From positions 126,316 through 190,315 of the forward strand of contig NZ_LXFU01000049.1 in assembly GCF_001657485.1 (NCBI RefSeq): 64,000 nucleotides of DNA, given 5' to 3'. Position numbers and translations under genes: made by a program. A model generated the notes under the pieces. It saw nothing but the letters and a program-made list of their open reading frames with translations, did not search any database and was not told where the DNA came from. How positions within the stretch are numbered: position 1 is the stretch's first letter; each line of letters begins with the position of its first letter. Below, one piece after another: positions 51,456-61,345 of the stretch. This DNA comes from Rhizobium sp. WYCCWR10014. Its GTDB lineage: Bacteria; Pseudomonadota; Alphaproteobacteria; Rhizobiales; Rhizobiaceae.

Positions 51456-52469
51456 TCAGACCGTCGCAAACATCGCCTCGAATTCCGCCCTCAATTCCGC
51501 TTCATCTGAAGTATCCGGCGCCGCGAAGCCTGCTTCCACCGCTTCTGCACGGGCAAGCGATATGCCGGCGAGCGGCGGAACATTTGCCACGACATCTAGC
51601 ATCTCGTCCATATTGCCGTTGCAATGCAGCACGATATCGCATCCGCCTGCAATGATATTCGCCGCGCGTTCACCAATCGTGCCGGAAAGAGCGTTCATCG
51701 AGCTGTCGTCAGAGAGCAGCAGACCGTTAAAGCCGATGTGTTCGCGGATGATGCCGTCGATCACCTTGCGCGAGGTCGTCGCTGGATTGTCCGGGTCGAT
51801 GGCGGCGAAAACGACGTGACAGGTCATCGCCATCAACTCATCCTTCATCGCGATGAAGGGCGGGAAATCATGGAGCTCCAGCTCATCGCGCGAGACGGTG
51901 ACGACAGGCAGCTCCAGATGTGAATCGGCAAAGCCGCGACCGTGGCCGGGCATATGCTTCATCACGGGCAACAGGCCGCCGGCCTTCAGCCCCTCGGCAG
52001 CCGCTCGACCCATCGCGATGACGGTCTGCGGATCGCCGCCATAGGCGCGGTCGCCGATGACGTTGCTGCTGCCCTCGACCGGCACATCAAGCACCGGCAG
52101 GCAATCGACATCGATGCGGAGGCTCGAAAGATCGAAGGCGTGCAGGCGCGACATCAGCCAGGCGGCGCGCAGGCCGAGTGCGCGATCGCGGCGATAGAGA
52201 TCGCCGAGCGCCTGGCCGGAAGGATAGCGCGCCAGAACGGGTGGGCGGATGCGCTGGACGCGGCCGCCCTCCTGGTCGATCAGCACCGGCGCATGCCAGC
52301 CGACGCTGTCGCGCAGTTCGGCGACGAGATCGGCGATCTGCCGTGCTTCGGAGATGTTGCGCCCGAAGAGGATGAAGCCCCAGGGTCGCTCGCCCCGGTA
52401 AAAGGCTTTCTCTTCGGATGTGAGGGCAAGGCCACTGCAGCCAAGGATCATCGCTTTTGATTCGGTCAT
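51456..52469 (-). CDS. nagZ: Beta-N-acetylhexosaminidase, peptidoglycan recycling
   Basis: A glycoside hydrolase family 3 enzyme that removes GlcNAc from GlcNAc-anhydroMurNAc peptides in the cytoplasm. The 337-residue protein shows GFILFGRNISEARQIADLVA, LIDQEGGRVQRIRPP and the family signature KHMPGHGRGFADSHLELP. GLLLSDDSSMNALSG holds the catalytic Asp. No signal peptide. It precedes scpA by 18 bases. Confidence 0.95.
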   Translation of the reverse strand: MTESKAMILGCSGLALTSEEKAFYRGERPWGFILFGRNISEARQIADLVAELRDSVGWHAPVLIDQEGGRVQRIRPPVLARYPSGQALGDLYRRDRALGLRAAWLMSRLHAFDLSSLRIDVDCLPVLDVPVEGSSNVIGDRAYGGDPQTVIAMGRAAAEGLKAGGLLPVMKHMPGHGRGFADSHLELPVVTVSRDELELHDFPPFIAMKDELMAMTCHVVFAAIDPDNPATTSRKVIDGIIREHIGFNGLLLSDDSSMNALSGTIGERAANIIAGGCDIVLHCNGNMDEMLDVVANVPPLAGISLARAEAVEAGFAAPDTSDEAELRAEFEAMFATV

Positions 52470-52529
52470 GTCAGAATCTTAGGGCGGAGCCCGGCCAGAT
52501 GCGAGCAAGGTCGGGCCTGATGCACAAAA

Positions 52530-52562
52530 AAGAGCGGCGGACCGATCCGGCCCGCCGCTCTT
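52530..52562 (-). terminator. Rho-independent terminator of the SPOR-protein gene
   Basis: AAGAGCGGCGG (52530-52540) pairs with CCGCCGCTCTT (52552-52562). The A-run at 52525-52531 becomes a T-run on the minus strand. Confidence 0.88.
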
Positions 52563-52581
52563 ATTATTCAAAGACGCGATC

Positions 52582-55500
52582 TTACCTGGAGATCAGGCAG
52601 CTTCCACCCGCCGCGCGATACTGTTCGCAGAGTGCTGCGGCCTCATCCTTGGAACCGGCCGGTATGCGGACACGGTAGAAAGTACCCTTGCCGGCGATAT
52701 CGGCCTTGCGGATCTCGTGGCTGCGGCCGCCGAGCACGCCGGCGAATTTCTTCGACAGGTTGGCATAGGATTTGGTCGCCTCGTCTTCCGAAGGCAGCGA
52801 GGCGATCTGGATGCCGTAGCCGCCGGCGGATGCGGGCTGCTGCGGCTTTGCGGCGACTGGTGCAGCGGCTGCGACCTCCGTCGTCTTCGGCTGCTGTGCG
52901 GTCGGGCGGACATTGCCCTTCTCGGTCACTGTGCCGACGACGTTGACGGGCTGGTCGGCCGGACGGGCGGTCGGAATGGGAGCGGTATCGCCAATCGCCG
53001 AGGTCTTGACGGGGCGCACCGGCGGAGCGACCGGGGCGGGATTTGCGGCCTGCGCGTCGGCACTGCCGGCGAGCGGCGGCTGTGCGGGCGCGGTTTCGAC
53101 GGGCGCTGCAGAACGCGCATCGGCGGAAGCAACCTCGGCGCTTGCCGGGAAGCTTGCGGCCGTTCCACCGACGGGAGGTACAGGCGGGGTCGATTGCGCG
53201 GAGGGGGTCGACGGAGCCGTCAACGGCGGCTGAGCCGGCGCCATCGGCTGGGCAGACGGCGTCGCCCGGGCAGACTGTGTCGCCTGGGCAGACGGCGTCG
53301 GCTCGTCGACGGCCGCTGATTCTTCGCGGGCGACCAACGTACCGTCAGGCTTGACGATCATCGTGCGGACCTTGCGCGGCGAAACGGACGGCGTCTTGTC
53401 GGTGTCGGTTGCCGAAGCGTTATCGGCGTTGTCCTGGTTCGGCAGCAGACGCGGATCCTCCGTCTCACCGACCGCAGTCGGCGTGACCTGATCGTCGACG
53501 CTGGCGTTCTCGTCGTCCTCGGGCAGCGATTCCGGTGTCAGCGTGCGCTGGACGACATCGACAGGCGCCTCATCGGAAGAAACGAGCGCCTTCTGCTTCG
53601 GCTCTTCGGCAGAACCCGCAACGCGGTCGTAGACGGCCTTATCCTGGTTCGGCACGGTCTTGCCGCCAGGATTTTCTGGAACGACCTTGACCGGCTCCTT
53701 GTCGGCGGTGATCACGCGCGGCTCGCCGGACGCGACAATGCCGAGCCCCTCGCCGTTCCAGACGGAGGAATAGACGCCATAACCGACGCCGGCAAAGACC
53801 ACGAGCACGACGGCCCCGGCAAGCAGCTGGCGCATCGACCGAGCGCGGCTGAAATCGGCGGCCTGGCTTGCCGATTCGATGCGGACCTCAGAGGTCTCGC
53901 GGCGCTCGACCGGTTCGCGCACGCTGCGGCGGAAATCTTCCTCCAGCGCCCGTTCGAAATCATCGAGGCCATCGGCGATGGTGGGCTTGACCGGCTTTGC
54001 AGCAGCGGCGGCCGTATCCCGGACCGGCGTCGGCGTTTGCCGCGGTTTGGCCGGTTCAAAGAAGCTGGCGATCTCGGCGTCGAGATCGAAATCGAAATCC
54101 GCAGATTTCGCGACCGGCGCAGGCTGCTCGACCGGCGGCAGCGCCGGCACGTGCATGTCGTCGACGGCCTCGGGACGATCCTCCGGATCGGAGATCATCG
54201 CCGGATCGAATGGCAGGTCTTCGGTCGAGTCGGAGGCAGGCGTCCAGTTGAAAGCCGGAGCCGGAGCTTGAGCCTGCGGCTCGGGAACAAAGGCCGGAGC
54301 GGACCGTGCAGGAGCGGCAGCAGCCTGCTCAAAAGCAGGAGCCGGCGGTTCAGGAGCAAAAACCGGAGCGGGCCGAGGAGCGACGGCAGCGACCTGCTGG
54401 GGCGCAGGGGCTGGCGGCTCAGGCTGCGGTGCTGGCTCGGACGGCTCGGAGAAATCGAGATCGGTGAGTTCCAGCTCGATACCGGCAAGATCCAGCTCGA
54501 AATCATGGCCGGCGAAGGGGTCGTCGGCTTCCGGGGCCGGCTGCGGCGTCGGCGAATATGCCGCTGCGGCAGGCTGAGGCGTAACGACCTCGGCAAGCTG
54601 CGGCGCGATCGGTCTTGCGGCTTCGACAGCATAGACCGGGGCCGGCTCGACCGGAGCAGACCGGACGGGTGCTGCGGCGAGCGGTGCGGGCGCGATCACC
54701 TCGGACTGAACAAGTGCGGCGACCATGGGGGCGGCCGGAACGGGCGCTGCCTCGATCGATGCGGGCTGCGGCGAGACGGGCGCCTGATTGGCACGTTGCG
54801 GCACCGGATAACGCGAGACGTCGGCGAGCAGATCGTCGAGATCGAATGTGCCGGCGGTGTGCGGAACATCCGGCACGACCTCGGTCAGCGCGGCATCGGC
54901 CTGGATCTCGCCTTCGATGGCGGCAGCGAGATCGAAACCGGCGTCGGACCCGAAATCCTCCAGCTCTTCCTCGACTTCGACGAATTCTTCGGCCTCGGCG
55001 GTCTCTTCCGGCGCGATCACCTCATCATGGCGATCGAGCTCGGCGGGAAAGCCAAGTGACGGAGAAGCGGATTCGAATTCCTCGGAAGGCTCGACAGCGG
55101 CGACAAGCGCTGGCGGCTCGGCGACAGATTGAGCCTCGACCACAGGAAGATCGGCGGATGGCGCTTCAGCAACCGGTACGGCGACCGTCTCGGCCACAGG
55201 CTCCGGCAAAACAACCGGTTCCTCGCGCCTCGGGGCATGGAAATTGGCAAGCGGCAGCCTGATGCTGGCAGCCGACCATTGCGGCGCCTTGGTGGGCTGC
55301 GCCAGCGAAGAGACGGGTGCTGCGCCGATCGACAACTCAAGCTCCTCGATCAGGTCGCGCGCACCGCCGAAAGCCGATTGCACCGACGCGTCGGGCTCGG
55401 GAGAAAGCTGCTCCGCCCAGTCGGCGGCAGCTGCGTCCCCATTCCCCGCGGTGGGCAAAGCTTCTTCAGCCTCAACGGCGGCGACGGAAACCGAAACCGG

Positions 55501-55821
55501 CTCGGGAACTTCGGCGTGTTCGGCAGCCGGAGAAGCATCGAGAACGGGCTCGACGTAATCTTCAGGCGCGAGGTCGTCAGAGATCGGTTCGGCGGGCCGG
55601 TCGAGCTCTGCAAGCGGACGTGGCGAATCGTAGCGGTCGAACTCGCGCCCAAGTTCGTCCTCGAGATCGAGGGCGGGCTCGCGGCGTGCGGTCTCCGTCA
55701 CCGTATTCGCAGCAACACGCGGCTCGAAGCCAACGATCCGGGCCAATTCGGCCAACGGATCATCGTCGGCAAACAGATCGTTTTTTCCGCGCGTATCATA
55801 CGCAAGTTGTTTATCAGCCAT
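52582..55821 (-). CDS. Large SPOR-domain cell-envelope protein
   Basis: A 1079-residue protein, probably bound to septal peptidoglycan. Residues 1-660 are a low-complexity cytoplasmic part rich in Ala, Pro and Glu. A membrane helix lies at about 664-688 (LAGAVVLVVFAGVGYGVYSS). A periplasmic Pro/Ala/Thr-rich linker carries short SAQxxPxAQ repeats near 845-880. The C-terminal SPOR domain spans about 998-1079 (GGYGIQIASLPSEDEATKSY and YRVRIPAGSKDEAAALCEQY). The start ATG at 55821 gives MADKQLAYDTRG. It lies between argS and nagZ, a conserved alphaproteobacterial order. Confidence 0.9.
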   Translation of the reverse strand: MADKQLAYDTRGKNDLFADDDPLAELARIVGFEPRVAANTVTETARREPALDLEDELGREFDRYDSPRPLAELDRPAEPISDDLAPEDYVEPVLDASPAAEHAEVPEPVSVSVAAVEAEEALPTAGNGDAAAADWAEQLSPEPDASVQSAFGGARDLIEELELSIGAAPVSSLAQPTKAPQWSAASIRLPLANFHAPRREEPVVLPEPVAETVAVPVAEAPSADLPVVEAQSVAEPPALVAAVEPSEEFESASPSLGFPAELDRHDEVIAPEETAEAEEFVEVEEELEDFGSDAGFDLAAAIEGEIQADAALTEVVPDVPHTAGTFDLDDLLADVSRYPVPQRANQAPVSPQPASIEAAPVPAAPMVAALVQSEVIAPAPLAAAPVRSAPVEPAPVYAVEAARPIAPQLAEVVTPQPAAAAYSPTPQPAPEADDPFAGHDFELDLAGIELELTDLDFSEPSEPAPQPEPPAPAPQQVAAVAPRPAPVFAPEPPAPAFEQAAAAPARSAPAFVPEPQAQAPAPAFNWTPASDSTEDLPFDPAMISDPEDRPEAVDDMHVPALPPVEQPAPVAKSADFDFDLDAEIASFFEPAKPRQTPTPVRDTAAAAAKPVKPTIADGLDDFERALEEDFRRSVREPVERRETSEVRIESASQAADFSRARSMRQLLAGAVVLVVFAGVGYGVYSSVWNGEGLGIVASGEPRVITADKEPVKVVPENPGGKTVPNQDKAVYDRVAGSAEEPKQKALVSSDEAPVDVVQRTLTPESLPEDDENASVDDQVTPTAVGETEDPRLLPNQDNADNASATDTDKTPSVSPRKVRTMIVKPDGTLVAREESAAVDEPTPSAQATQSARATPSAQPMAPAQPPLTAPSTPSAQSTPPVPPVGGTAASFPASAEVASADARSAAPVETAPAQPPLAGSADAQAANPAPVAPPVRPVKTSAIGDTAPIPTARPADQPVNVVGTVTEKGNVRPTAQQPKTTEVAAAAPVAAKPQQPASAGGYGIQIASLPSEDEATKSYANLSKKFAGVLGGRSHEIRKADIAGKGTFYRVRIPAGSKDEAAALCEQYRAAGGSCLISR

Positions 55822-55883
55822 GCCTATTCCCACTCGCAAACGCCAACGCTCAAATGCCAGCGCATTGTGGGGAAATGGTGACG

Positions 55884-57641
55884 TTATCGCATTTCGTCCG
55901 GTGCGGCAGTGCCTGTAATGGCGAGTCCCGACTTCAAAACCGACGCGACGGCGTACACCAGCCCAAGTCTGGCAATACTTGATTCTCGGTTTTTATCATT
56001 AACAAATCGTAATTCCGGCTGATCTTTACCTTTGTTCCAGTGCGCGTGGAACGAACTTGCGACGTCGTAGAGGTAAAAAGCGACGCGATGCGGCTCCTGC
56101 GACTGGGCCGCCGCCTCGACGATACGGGGGAATTCAGCAAGCTTGGCGACGAGCTGCAATTCGGCCGGATCGCCAATGCCTGCAACGGTTTTCGCGAGAT
56201 TCTCGGGCGAAACGTCGAGGTCGGGAAAAGCCTCCCTCGCCTGCCGGAAGACCGACATGCAGCGGGCATGCGCATACTGCACGTAAAAAACTGGATTATC
56301 TTTCGATTGTTCCGTCACTTTGGCGAAATCGAAGTCGAGCGGTTCGGAATTCTTGCGGTAAAGCATCATAAACCGGACCGAATCACGACCGACTTCTTCG
56401 ACGACGTCCCGAAGCGTGACGAAATCGCCCGAGCGTTTCGACATCTTCACCGGCTCGCCGTTGCGATAGAGCTTGACGAGCTGGCAGAGCAGCACCGTCA
56501 GCTTCGCCTTACCATCCGAAACACCGCGTGCAACCGCTTCCAGGCGCTTGACGTAGCCGCCGTGGTCGGCGCCAAGCACGTAGATCATCTCGTCGAAACC
56601 ACGGTCGAACTTGTTCTTGAAGTAGGCGACGTCGGCAGCGAAATAGGTGTAGGAGCCGTCCGACTTGATCAGCGGCCGGTCGATATCGTCGCCCACCTCG
56701 GTCGAACGGAACAGTGTCTGTTCGCGATCTTCCCAATCCTCGGGAAGCTGGCCCTTCGGCGGCGGCAGCGTGCCCTTGTAGACATAGCCTTTGAAGGTCA
56801 AGTCGTTGATCGCCGTGCGGATCGCGGCCGCACCATTGGCATGCAAGGTGCGTTCGGAGAAGAAGACGTCGTGATGGACGTTCAGCGCCGCCAGATCGTC
56901 GCGGATCATCACCATCATCGCATCGATCGTGCGATCCTTGACAATCGGCATCCATTGGTCTTCCGGCATATTGTGCAGCCGCACGCCGTAATCGGCGGCA
57001 AGCGACTGGCCGACAGGCACGAGATAGTCGCCGGGATAGAGACCCGAGGGGATTTCGCCGATCTTTTCGCCGAGCGCTTCGCGATAGCGCAGGAAGACGG
57101 AACGGGCGAGCACGTCGATCTGCGAGCCGGCATCGTTGATGTAATATTCCTTCTCGACGCCGTAACCCGCAAAAGCGAGCAGGTTGGCGAGCGCGTCGCC
57201 GACGACGGCGCCACGGCAATGGCCGACATGCATCGGGCCGGTCGGATTGGCCGAGACATATTCGACATTGACCTTCTTGCCCTCTCCGAGCGTCGAGCGG
57301 CCGTAATCGGTACCGGCGCCGATCATCGAGGCGAGCAGCCGCTGCCAGTAGCCGACGGCGAGACGGATGTTGATGAAGCCCGGACCCGCGACCGAGACAT
57401 CGGCGACGTCGGCATCCTCCTTGAGCTTGGCGATGATGACGTCGGCCAGCGCGCGCGGATTGGTTCCGAGCGGTTTTGCCAGCACCATTGCGGCATTGGT
57501 CGCGACATCGCCATGGCTCGCGTCACGCGGCGGCTCGACGGTGATGCGGCCGAAATCGAGCTCGGATCGCTTTTCCCTGACCAGATCGATCTGTTCAAGG
57601 GCGGTTTTGATCCTGGCTTCGAAGTCGGTAAAAAGGTTCAT
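55884..57641 (-). CDS. argS: Arginyl-tRNA synthetase
   Basis: A 585-residue class I synthetase. The HIGH motif reads PTGPMHVGHCRGAVVGD, the KMSKS-like motif is EPVKMSKRSGDFVTL, and the DALR anticodon-binding domain closes the protein with ITGTAAPDEMR. It lies 65 bases after dgt and 62 bases before the SPOR gene on the same strand. Confidence 0.97.
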   Translation of the reverse strand: MNLFTDFEARIKTALEQIDLVREKRSELDFGRITVEPPRDASHGDVATNAAMVLAKPLGTNPRALADVIIAKLKEDADVADVSVAGPGFINIRLAVGYWQRLLASMIGAGTDYGRSTLGEGKKVNVEYVSANPTGPMHVGHCRGAVVGDALANLLAFAGYGVEKEYYINDAGSQIDVLARSVFLRYREALGEKIGEIPSGLYPGDYLVPVGQSLAADYGVRLHNMPEDQWMPIVKDRTIDAMMVMIRDDLAALNVHHDVFFSERTLHANGAAAIRTAINDLTFKGYVYKGTLPPPKGQLPEDWEDREQTLFRSTEVGDDIDRPLIKSDGSYTYFAADVAYFKNKFDRGFDEMIYVLGADHGGYVKRLEAVARGVSDGKAKLTVLLCQLVKLYRNGEPVKMSKRSGDFVTLRDVVEEVGRDSVRFMMLYRKNSEPLDFDFAKVTEQSKDNPVFYVQYAHARCMSVFRQAREAFPDLDVSPENLAKTVAGIGDPAELQLVAKLAEFPRIVEAAAQSQEPHRVAFYLYDVASSFHAHWNKGKDQPELRFVNDKNRESSIARLGLVYAVASVLKSGLAITGTAAPDEMR

Positions 57642-57706
57642 CGCACTCTTCCATGCATAGGCTGTGCCAAAGGCTCAAATCGGCCCTCAGCGTGGGCGAC
57701 CGCTGC

Positions 57707-58924
57707 CTATCGCAAATCCGGAGTGTGGTCAAACAGCCGCCTGTGGGCGCTGATCGCATAGGTATCGGTCATGCCGGCGAGATAATCGCCGACATGGCGG
57801 GCCTTCGGCGCATCCGACAGACCGGCGATATGATCGACCCAGTAGTGGCTCTGCATCTCCTTGGGATTGGCCATGTAGGCGGCAAAGAGATCGGTGACGA
57901 TCTGGGCGGCACCGGCTCGGATGCGCATGATATCGGGATTGCGGTAGATGCGCTTGAAGAGCATGGCCTTGATCTGCCTGTCGGTCTCGGCCATCCCCTC
58001 GGAAAAGGTGGCAATAACCCGGTCGGCAGCGCGGATGTCGGCCGCATTCTCAGGGCGGAGGAGCGACAGGCGCTGCTGTGCCACACCAATCACGTCTTCG
58101 ACCATGCGGGTAATCTGGCGGCGCATGATCTCATGGGTGAAACGGCTCGGCTCCAGATGCGGATATCGCGCCCGCACCTCGGCCATCAGCCCGGCAAGAA
58201 ACGGGATTTCCTCCAGCATGTCGAAAGTCAGGTACCCGGAGCGCAGGCCATCGTCGATATCGTGGGTATTATAGGCGATGTCGTCGGCGATCGCCGCCAT
58301 CTGGGCCTCAAGGCTGGCATAGGTCGCAAGCTCGAGATCGTGCAGCTCGCAATAATCGAGGATCGGCTGCGGAACGGGACCGCGGGTGCCTACTCCATCA
58401 GCCGTCAGAAGCGGGCCATTGTGCTTGACGAGACCTTCGAGGCTTTCCCAGGTCAGGTTGATGCCGTCGAATTCGGCATAACGCCTCTCCAGTTTGGTCA
58501 CGATGCGCAGCGATTGGGCATTGTGGTCAAAGCCGCCATAGGGCAGCAGCACCTCGTGCAACGCGTCCTCGCCGGTATGACCGAACGGCGTATGGCCGAA
58601 ATCATGCACGAGCGCCACGCCTTCGGCCAGATCCTCGTCGAGCTTCAGGGCGCGGGCAAGCGCGCGGGCGATCTGCGCCACCTCGATCGTATGCGTCAGC
58701 CGGGTGCGGTAATGATCGCCATCCTGGGCGATGAAGACCTGGGTCTTGTGCTTCAGCCGGCGGAAGGCGGTGGTGTGGACGATGCGGTCGCGGTCGCGCT
58801 GGAAATCGGAGCGCGTCGGGCTTTCGTCCTCCGGATAGAGCCGCCCGCGCGTCGTCCAGGGGTCGGCCGCATAAACCGCCCTCTCACTGCTGCCGAAACC
58901 CAAAGCACGCGTATCGATCGTCAT
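57707..58924 (-). CDS. dgt: dGTP triphosphohydrolase-like HD protein
   Basis: Hydrolyses dNTPs to nucleosides and triphosphate. The 405-residue length and sequence fit the type 2 dGTPase-like group. HD-domain residues are in RTRLTHTIEVAQIARALARA, GVALVHDFGHTPFGHTGEDA and IADDIAYNTHDIDDGL. DFQRDRDRIVHTTAFRRLKH lies near the start. First gene of a long leftward series, divergent from the erpA-like gene. Confidence 0.93.
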   Translation of the reverse strand: MTIDTRALGFGSSERAVYAADPWTTRGRLYPEDESPTRSDFQRDRDRIVHTTAFRRLKHKTQVFIAQDGDHYRTRLTHTIEVAQIARALARALKLDEDLAEGVALVHDFGHTPFGHTGEDALHEVLLPYGGFDHNAQSLRIVTKLERRYAEFDGINLTWESLEGLVKHNGPLLTADGVGTRGPVPQPILDYCELHDLELATYASLEAQMAAIADDIAYNTHDIDDGLRSGYLTFDMLEEIPFLAGLMAEVRARYPHLEPSRFTHEIMRRQITRMVEDVIGVAQQRLSLLRPENAADIRAADRVIATFSEGMAETDRQIKAMLFKRIYRNPDIMRIRAGAAQIVTDLFAAYMANPKEMQSHYWVDHIAGLSDAPKARHVGDYLAGMTDTYAISAHRRLFDHTPDLR

Positions 58925-59146
58925 TCTTCACCATCATCCTGCATGTTGCCGCATCTGCCCATTGACGCCGCCTAACGCTCTTCATACCTATAGCCTGATG
59001 AAACGGCAAAGAGGCACTTTCTTAACCGCTTCGGCGCTTCATCGCCTTTTCGCAGATATCATGGTAAGTTTCTTTGATATCAGGCATTTGAACATTCAAG
59101 TGCCAAAACCCATTCTCTCCGGATCTTGACCCCGGCAGGAGGAAAC

Positions 59147-59479
59147 ATGACGGATACGAGTGTAACCCTTTCAGATGCCGCGGCAAAGCGTATCGCTACG
59201 ATCGTCGGCGCCGAAGCCGGCAAGAGCGCCTTGCGCGTTTCCGTCGAAGGCGGCGGCTGTTCGGGCTTTTCCTACAAGTTCGATCTTGCCGACAGCGCTG
59301 ACGACGACGACATCATCGTCGAAAAGAACGATGCCAAGGTGCTGATCGACAGCCTTTCGCTTGTCTATATGGCGGGCTCGGAGATCGACTTCGTCGACAA
59401 TCTGCTTGGCCAGTCCTTCCAGATCAAGAACCCGAATGCGGTGGCAAGCTGCGGTTGCGGCACCAGTTTCTCGATCTGA
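59147..59479 (+). CDS. erpA: A-type iron-sulfur carrier (ErpA/IscA/HesB family)
   Basis: Delivers Fe-S clusters to apo-proteins. The 110-residue protein has the three conserved Cys: one in VSVEGGGCSGFSYKFDLA and two in the closing ASCGCGTSFSI. A perfect AGGAGG lies six bases upstream of the ATG at 59147. ErpA and IscA cannot be firmly separated by sequence, so the symbol is tentative. A terminator follows. Confidence 0.9.
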   Translation: MTDTSVTLSDAAAKRIATIVGAEAGKSALRVSVEGGGCSGFSYKFDLADSADDDDIIVEKNDAKVLIDSLSLVYMAGSEIDFVDNLLGQSFQIKNPNAVASCGCGTSFSI

Positions 59480-59505
59480 ACGTCTAGACGCACATACTCA
59501 CCATC

Positions 59506-59537
59506 AAACCGGCCGAAGAATTCCTTCCGGCCGGTTT
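59506..59537 (+). terminator. Terminator after the erpA-like gene
   Basis: AAACCGGCC (59506-59514) pairs with GGCCGGTTT (59529-59537), with an inner GAAG..CTTC. Only a short T-run follows. Confidence 0.65.
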
Positions 59538-59580
59538 ATCGTCTTGTCCGGCGGCGAAAGACCGCGATAAAAGAAGCGCA

Positions 59581-59685
59581 CTAAAGCGCGCCGGATCGAC
59601 AGTGATTCATGCGGTGCGCTTTAGCTCTTTGTTTTTATGCCTGTCGTCTCCCAGACCCGCTGCACACTTCTGGGCGACATGCATT
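59581..59685 (+). repeat. RIME1-like two-palindrome repeat
   Basis: CTAAAGCGCGCCGGATC..GCGGTGCGCTTTAG palindrome, CTCTTTGTTTTTATG spacer, then CTGTCGTCTCCCAG to CTGGGCGACATGCATTA. It ends 20 bases before the xthA start. Confidence 0.78.
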
Positions 59686-59705
59686 ATACGGAACGGGACA
59701 GAGCC

Positions 59706-60497
59706 ATGAAGATCGCGACCTGGAACATCAACGGCGTCAAGGCGCGCATCGACAATCTCACGCAGTGGCTGAAGGATTCCGATCCGGATATCGTCTGCCT
59801 GCAGGAGATCAAGACGGTCGACGAAGGTTTCCCGCGGCTGGAGATCGAGGCGCTCGGCTATCATGTCGAGACGCACGGCCAGAAGGGCTTCAATGGCGTC
59901 GCGATCCTCTCCAAGAATTCACCTTTCGAAGTGAACCGCGGTCTGCCCGGCGATCCGCTGGACGAACAGGCGCGTTTCCTCGAAGCGGCGTTCACCCTGT
60001 CCGACTCGAGAATCCTGCGCGTCTGCTGCATCTACCTGCCCAATGGCAATCCTGTCGAAACGGAGAAATATCCCTACAAGCTCGCCTGGATGGAGCGCCT
60101 GCAGACGTTCGCCGCCGAACGGCTGGCCTATGAGGAGATGCTGATCCTTGCCGGCGATTACAACGTCATCCCGGAACCGCACGACTGCTTCGATCCCAGG
60201 GTCTGGGAAAACGATGCACTGTTTCTGCCGCAGACACGGGAGGCGTTCCGCAGGCTCGAAAATCTCGGCCTGACGGATGCTGTGCGCGCGACGACGGATG
60301 CGACGCAGTTCTATTCCTTCTGGGATTATCAGGCCGGCGCCTGGCCGAAGAACAACGGCATCCGCATCGACCATCTGCTGCTGTCGCCGGAAGCTGCCGA
60401 CCGGATGACGTCGGCTGCGATCGAAAAACATGTGCGGGCCTGGGAAAAGCCGTCCGACCACGTGCCTGTCATCGCCTATTTCGATTTCGTGAGCTGA
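59706..60497 (+). CDS. xthA: Exodeoxyribonuclease III (AP endonuclease)
   Basis: Cuts DNA at abasic sites and trims 3' blocking groups. The 263-residue protein has IATWNINGVKARIDNLTQWL, VCLQEIKTVDEGFP with the metal Glu, LILAGDYNVIPEPHD with Asp and Asn, NGIRIDHLLLSPEA and PSDHVPVIAYFDF with the catalytic His. The ATG at 59706 starts at the canonical MKIATWN. The open frame runs upstream into the repeat but is not coding there. Confidence 0.95.
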   Translation: MKIATWNINGVKARIDNLTQWLKDSDPDIVCLQEIKTVDEGFPRLEIEALGYHVETHGQKGFNGVAILSKNSPFEVNRGLPGDPLDEQARFLEAAFTLSDSRILRVCCIYLPNGNPVETEKYPYKLAWMERLQTFAAERLAYEEMLILAGDYNVIPEPHDCFDPRVWENDALFLPQTREAFRRLENLGLTDAVRATTDATQFYSFWDYQAGAWPKNNGIRIDHLLLSPEAADRMTSAAIEKHVRAWEKPSDHVPVIAYFDFVS

Positions 60498-60541
60498 GGC
60501 TTTCCGCCGACAGCTTCACGCCTCCGAATAAACGTGGGCGC

Positions 60542-61345
60542 TTAGTCGTCGGTACCGCTCGCGATGGTGTGCGACAGCGATACCGCCGTGCGGCGGTCGG
60601 CCTCGTTGGCAACCGAGAAGGCCTGCTCCTGCAGCGCTTCCATCCAGCCGCAGTCCTTGGGCTTGCAGCGGTCGAGCGCTGCCGTCATCAGCGCCAGACC
60701 GCGGGCCGTCTGGCCTTCGTCGAACAGGATATTGCCGAAGACCGCCATGGCGCCGGGATGGCCGCTCTTGCGGGCCTGGTTCAGCCATTTCTTCGCCTGC
60801 TGCGGGCTGGCATTGCCGCCCTCGCCGGCCAGCATCATCTGCGCCAGTTGGAACTGCGCCTCGGGAACGCCAAAGGTGGAGGCCACCTGAAAATAAAGCT
60901 GGCGCGCCTGGCTGAGGTCGATCCTGACCGGACTGCCGGCAATGCCGTGCCTGTAGTAACTGGCGAGCGAGAGCAGCGCGTTGACGAAGAAGCCCGTGTC
61001 TTCCGAACCGGGTTCGACGCCCTGCTGGGCGATCTCGCTGTAGATCTTGAAGGCTTCGAAATCATCCTGCGTGACACCGTCGCCATCGGCATACATATTG
61101 GCAAGCGCCCAGCGCGAGCCGGTGTGCCCCTTTTCGGCAGCGTATTTGTAGGCTTCGACCGCCTCTTCCTTCTGGCCGTTCTTATAGGCCTTGAAGCCGA
61201 ACTTGAAGAGATCGAAGGGTCCGGATTCCTTGCTGACGCCACCTTTGATGTCGAATGCGCGGCACGGACCGGACAGCGCCAGCGCTACGGCTATAGACAT
61301 GCCCATCAGCATGAATTTGAACAGTTTGAACTCGGACGTCACCAT
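60542..61345 (-). CDS. exoR: ExoR, periplasmic Sel1-repeat inhibitor of the ExoS/ChvI system
   Basis: In S. meliloti and Agrobacterium, periplasmic ExoR binds the sensor ExoS (ChvG) and restrains ChvI. Its proteolysis turns on succinoglycan and acid or host-entry responses. This 267-residue protein matches ExoR throughout: a signal peptide ending near GPCRA, then FDIKGGVSKESGPFDLFKFG, Sel1 repeats AEKGHTGSRWALANMYADGD and VASTFGVPEAQFQLAQMMLA. The start is the ATG at 61345 (MVTSEFKLFKFM). A 720-base non-coding region precedes it. Confidence 0.93.
   Translation of the reverse strand: MVTSEFKLFKFMLMGMSIAVALALSGPCRAFDIKGGVSKESGPFDLFKFGFKAYKNGQKEEAVEAYKYAAEKGHTGSRWALANMYADGDGVTQDDFEAFKIYSEIAQQGVEPGSEDTGFFVNALLSLASYYRHGIAGSPVRIDLSQARQLYFQVASTFGVPEAQFQLAQMMLAGEGGNASPQQAKKWLNQARKSGHPGAMAVFGNILFDEGQTARGLALMTAALDRCKPKDCGWMEALQEQAFSVANEADRRTAVSLSHTIASGTDD

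Noticed and set aside
56040..57761. 573-codon frame antisense to argS
   Set aside because: Shadow of argS, which has intact HIGH and KMSKS motifs. No independent evidence of coding.
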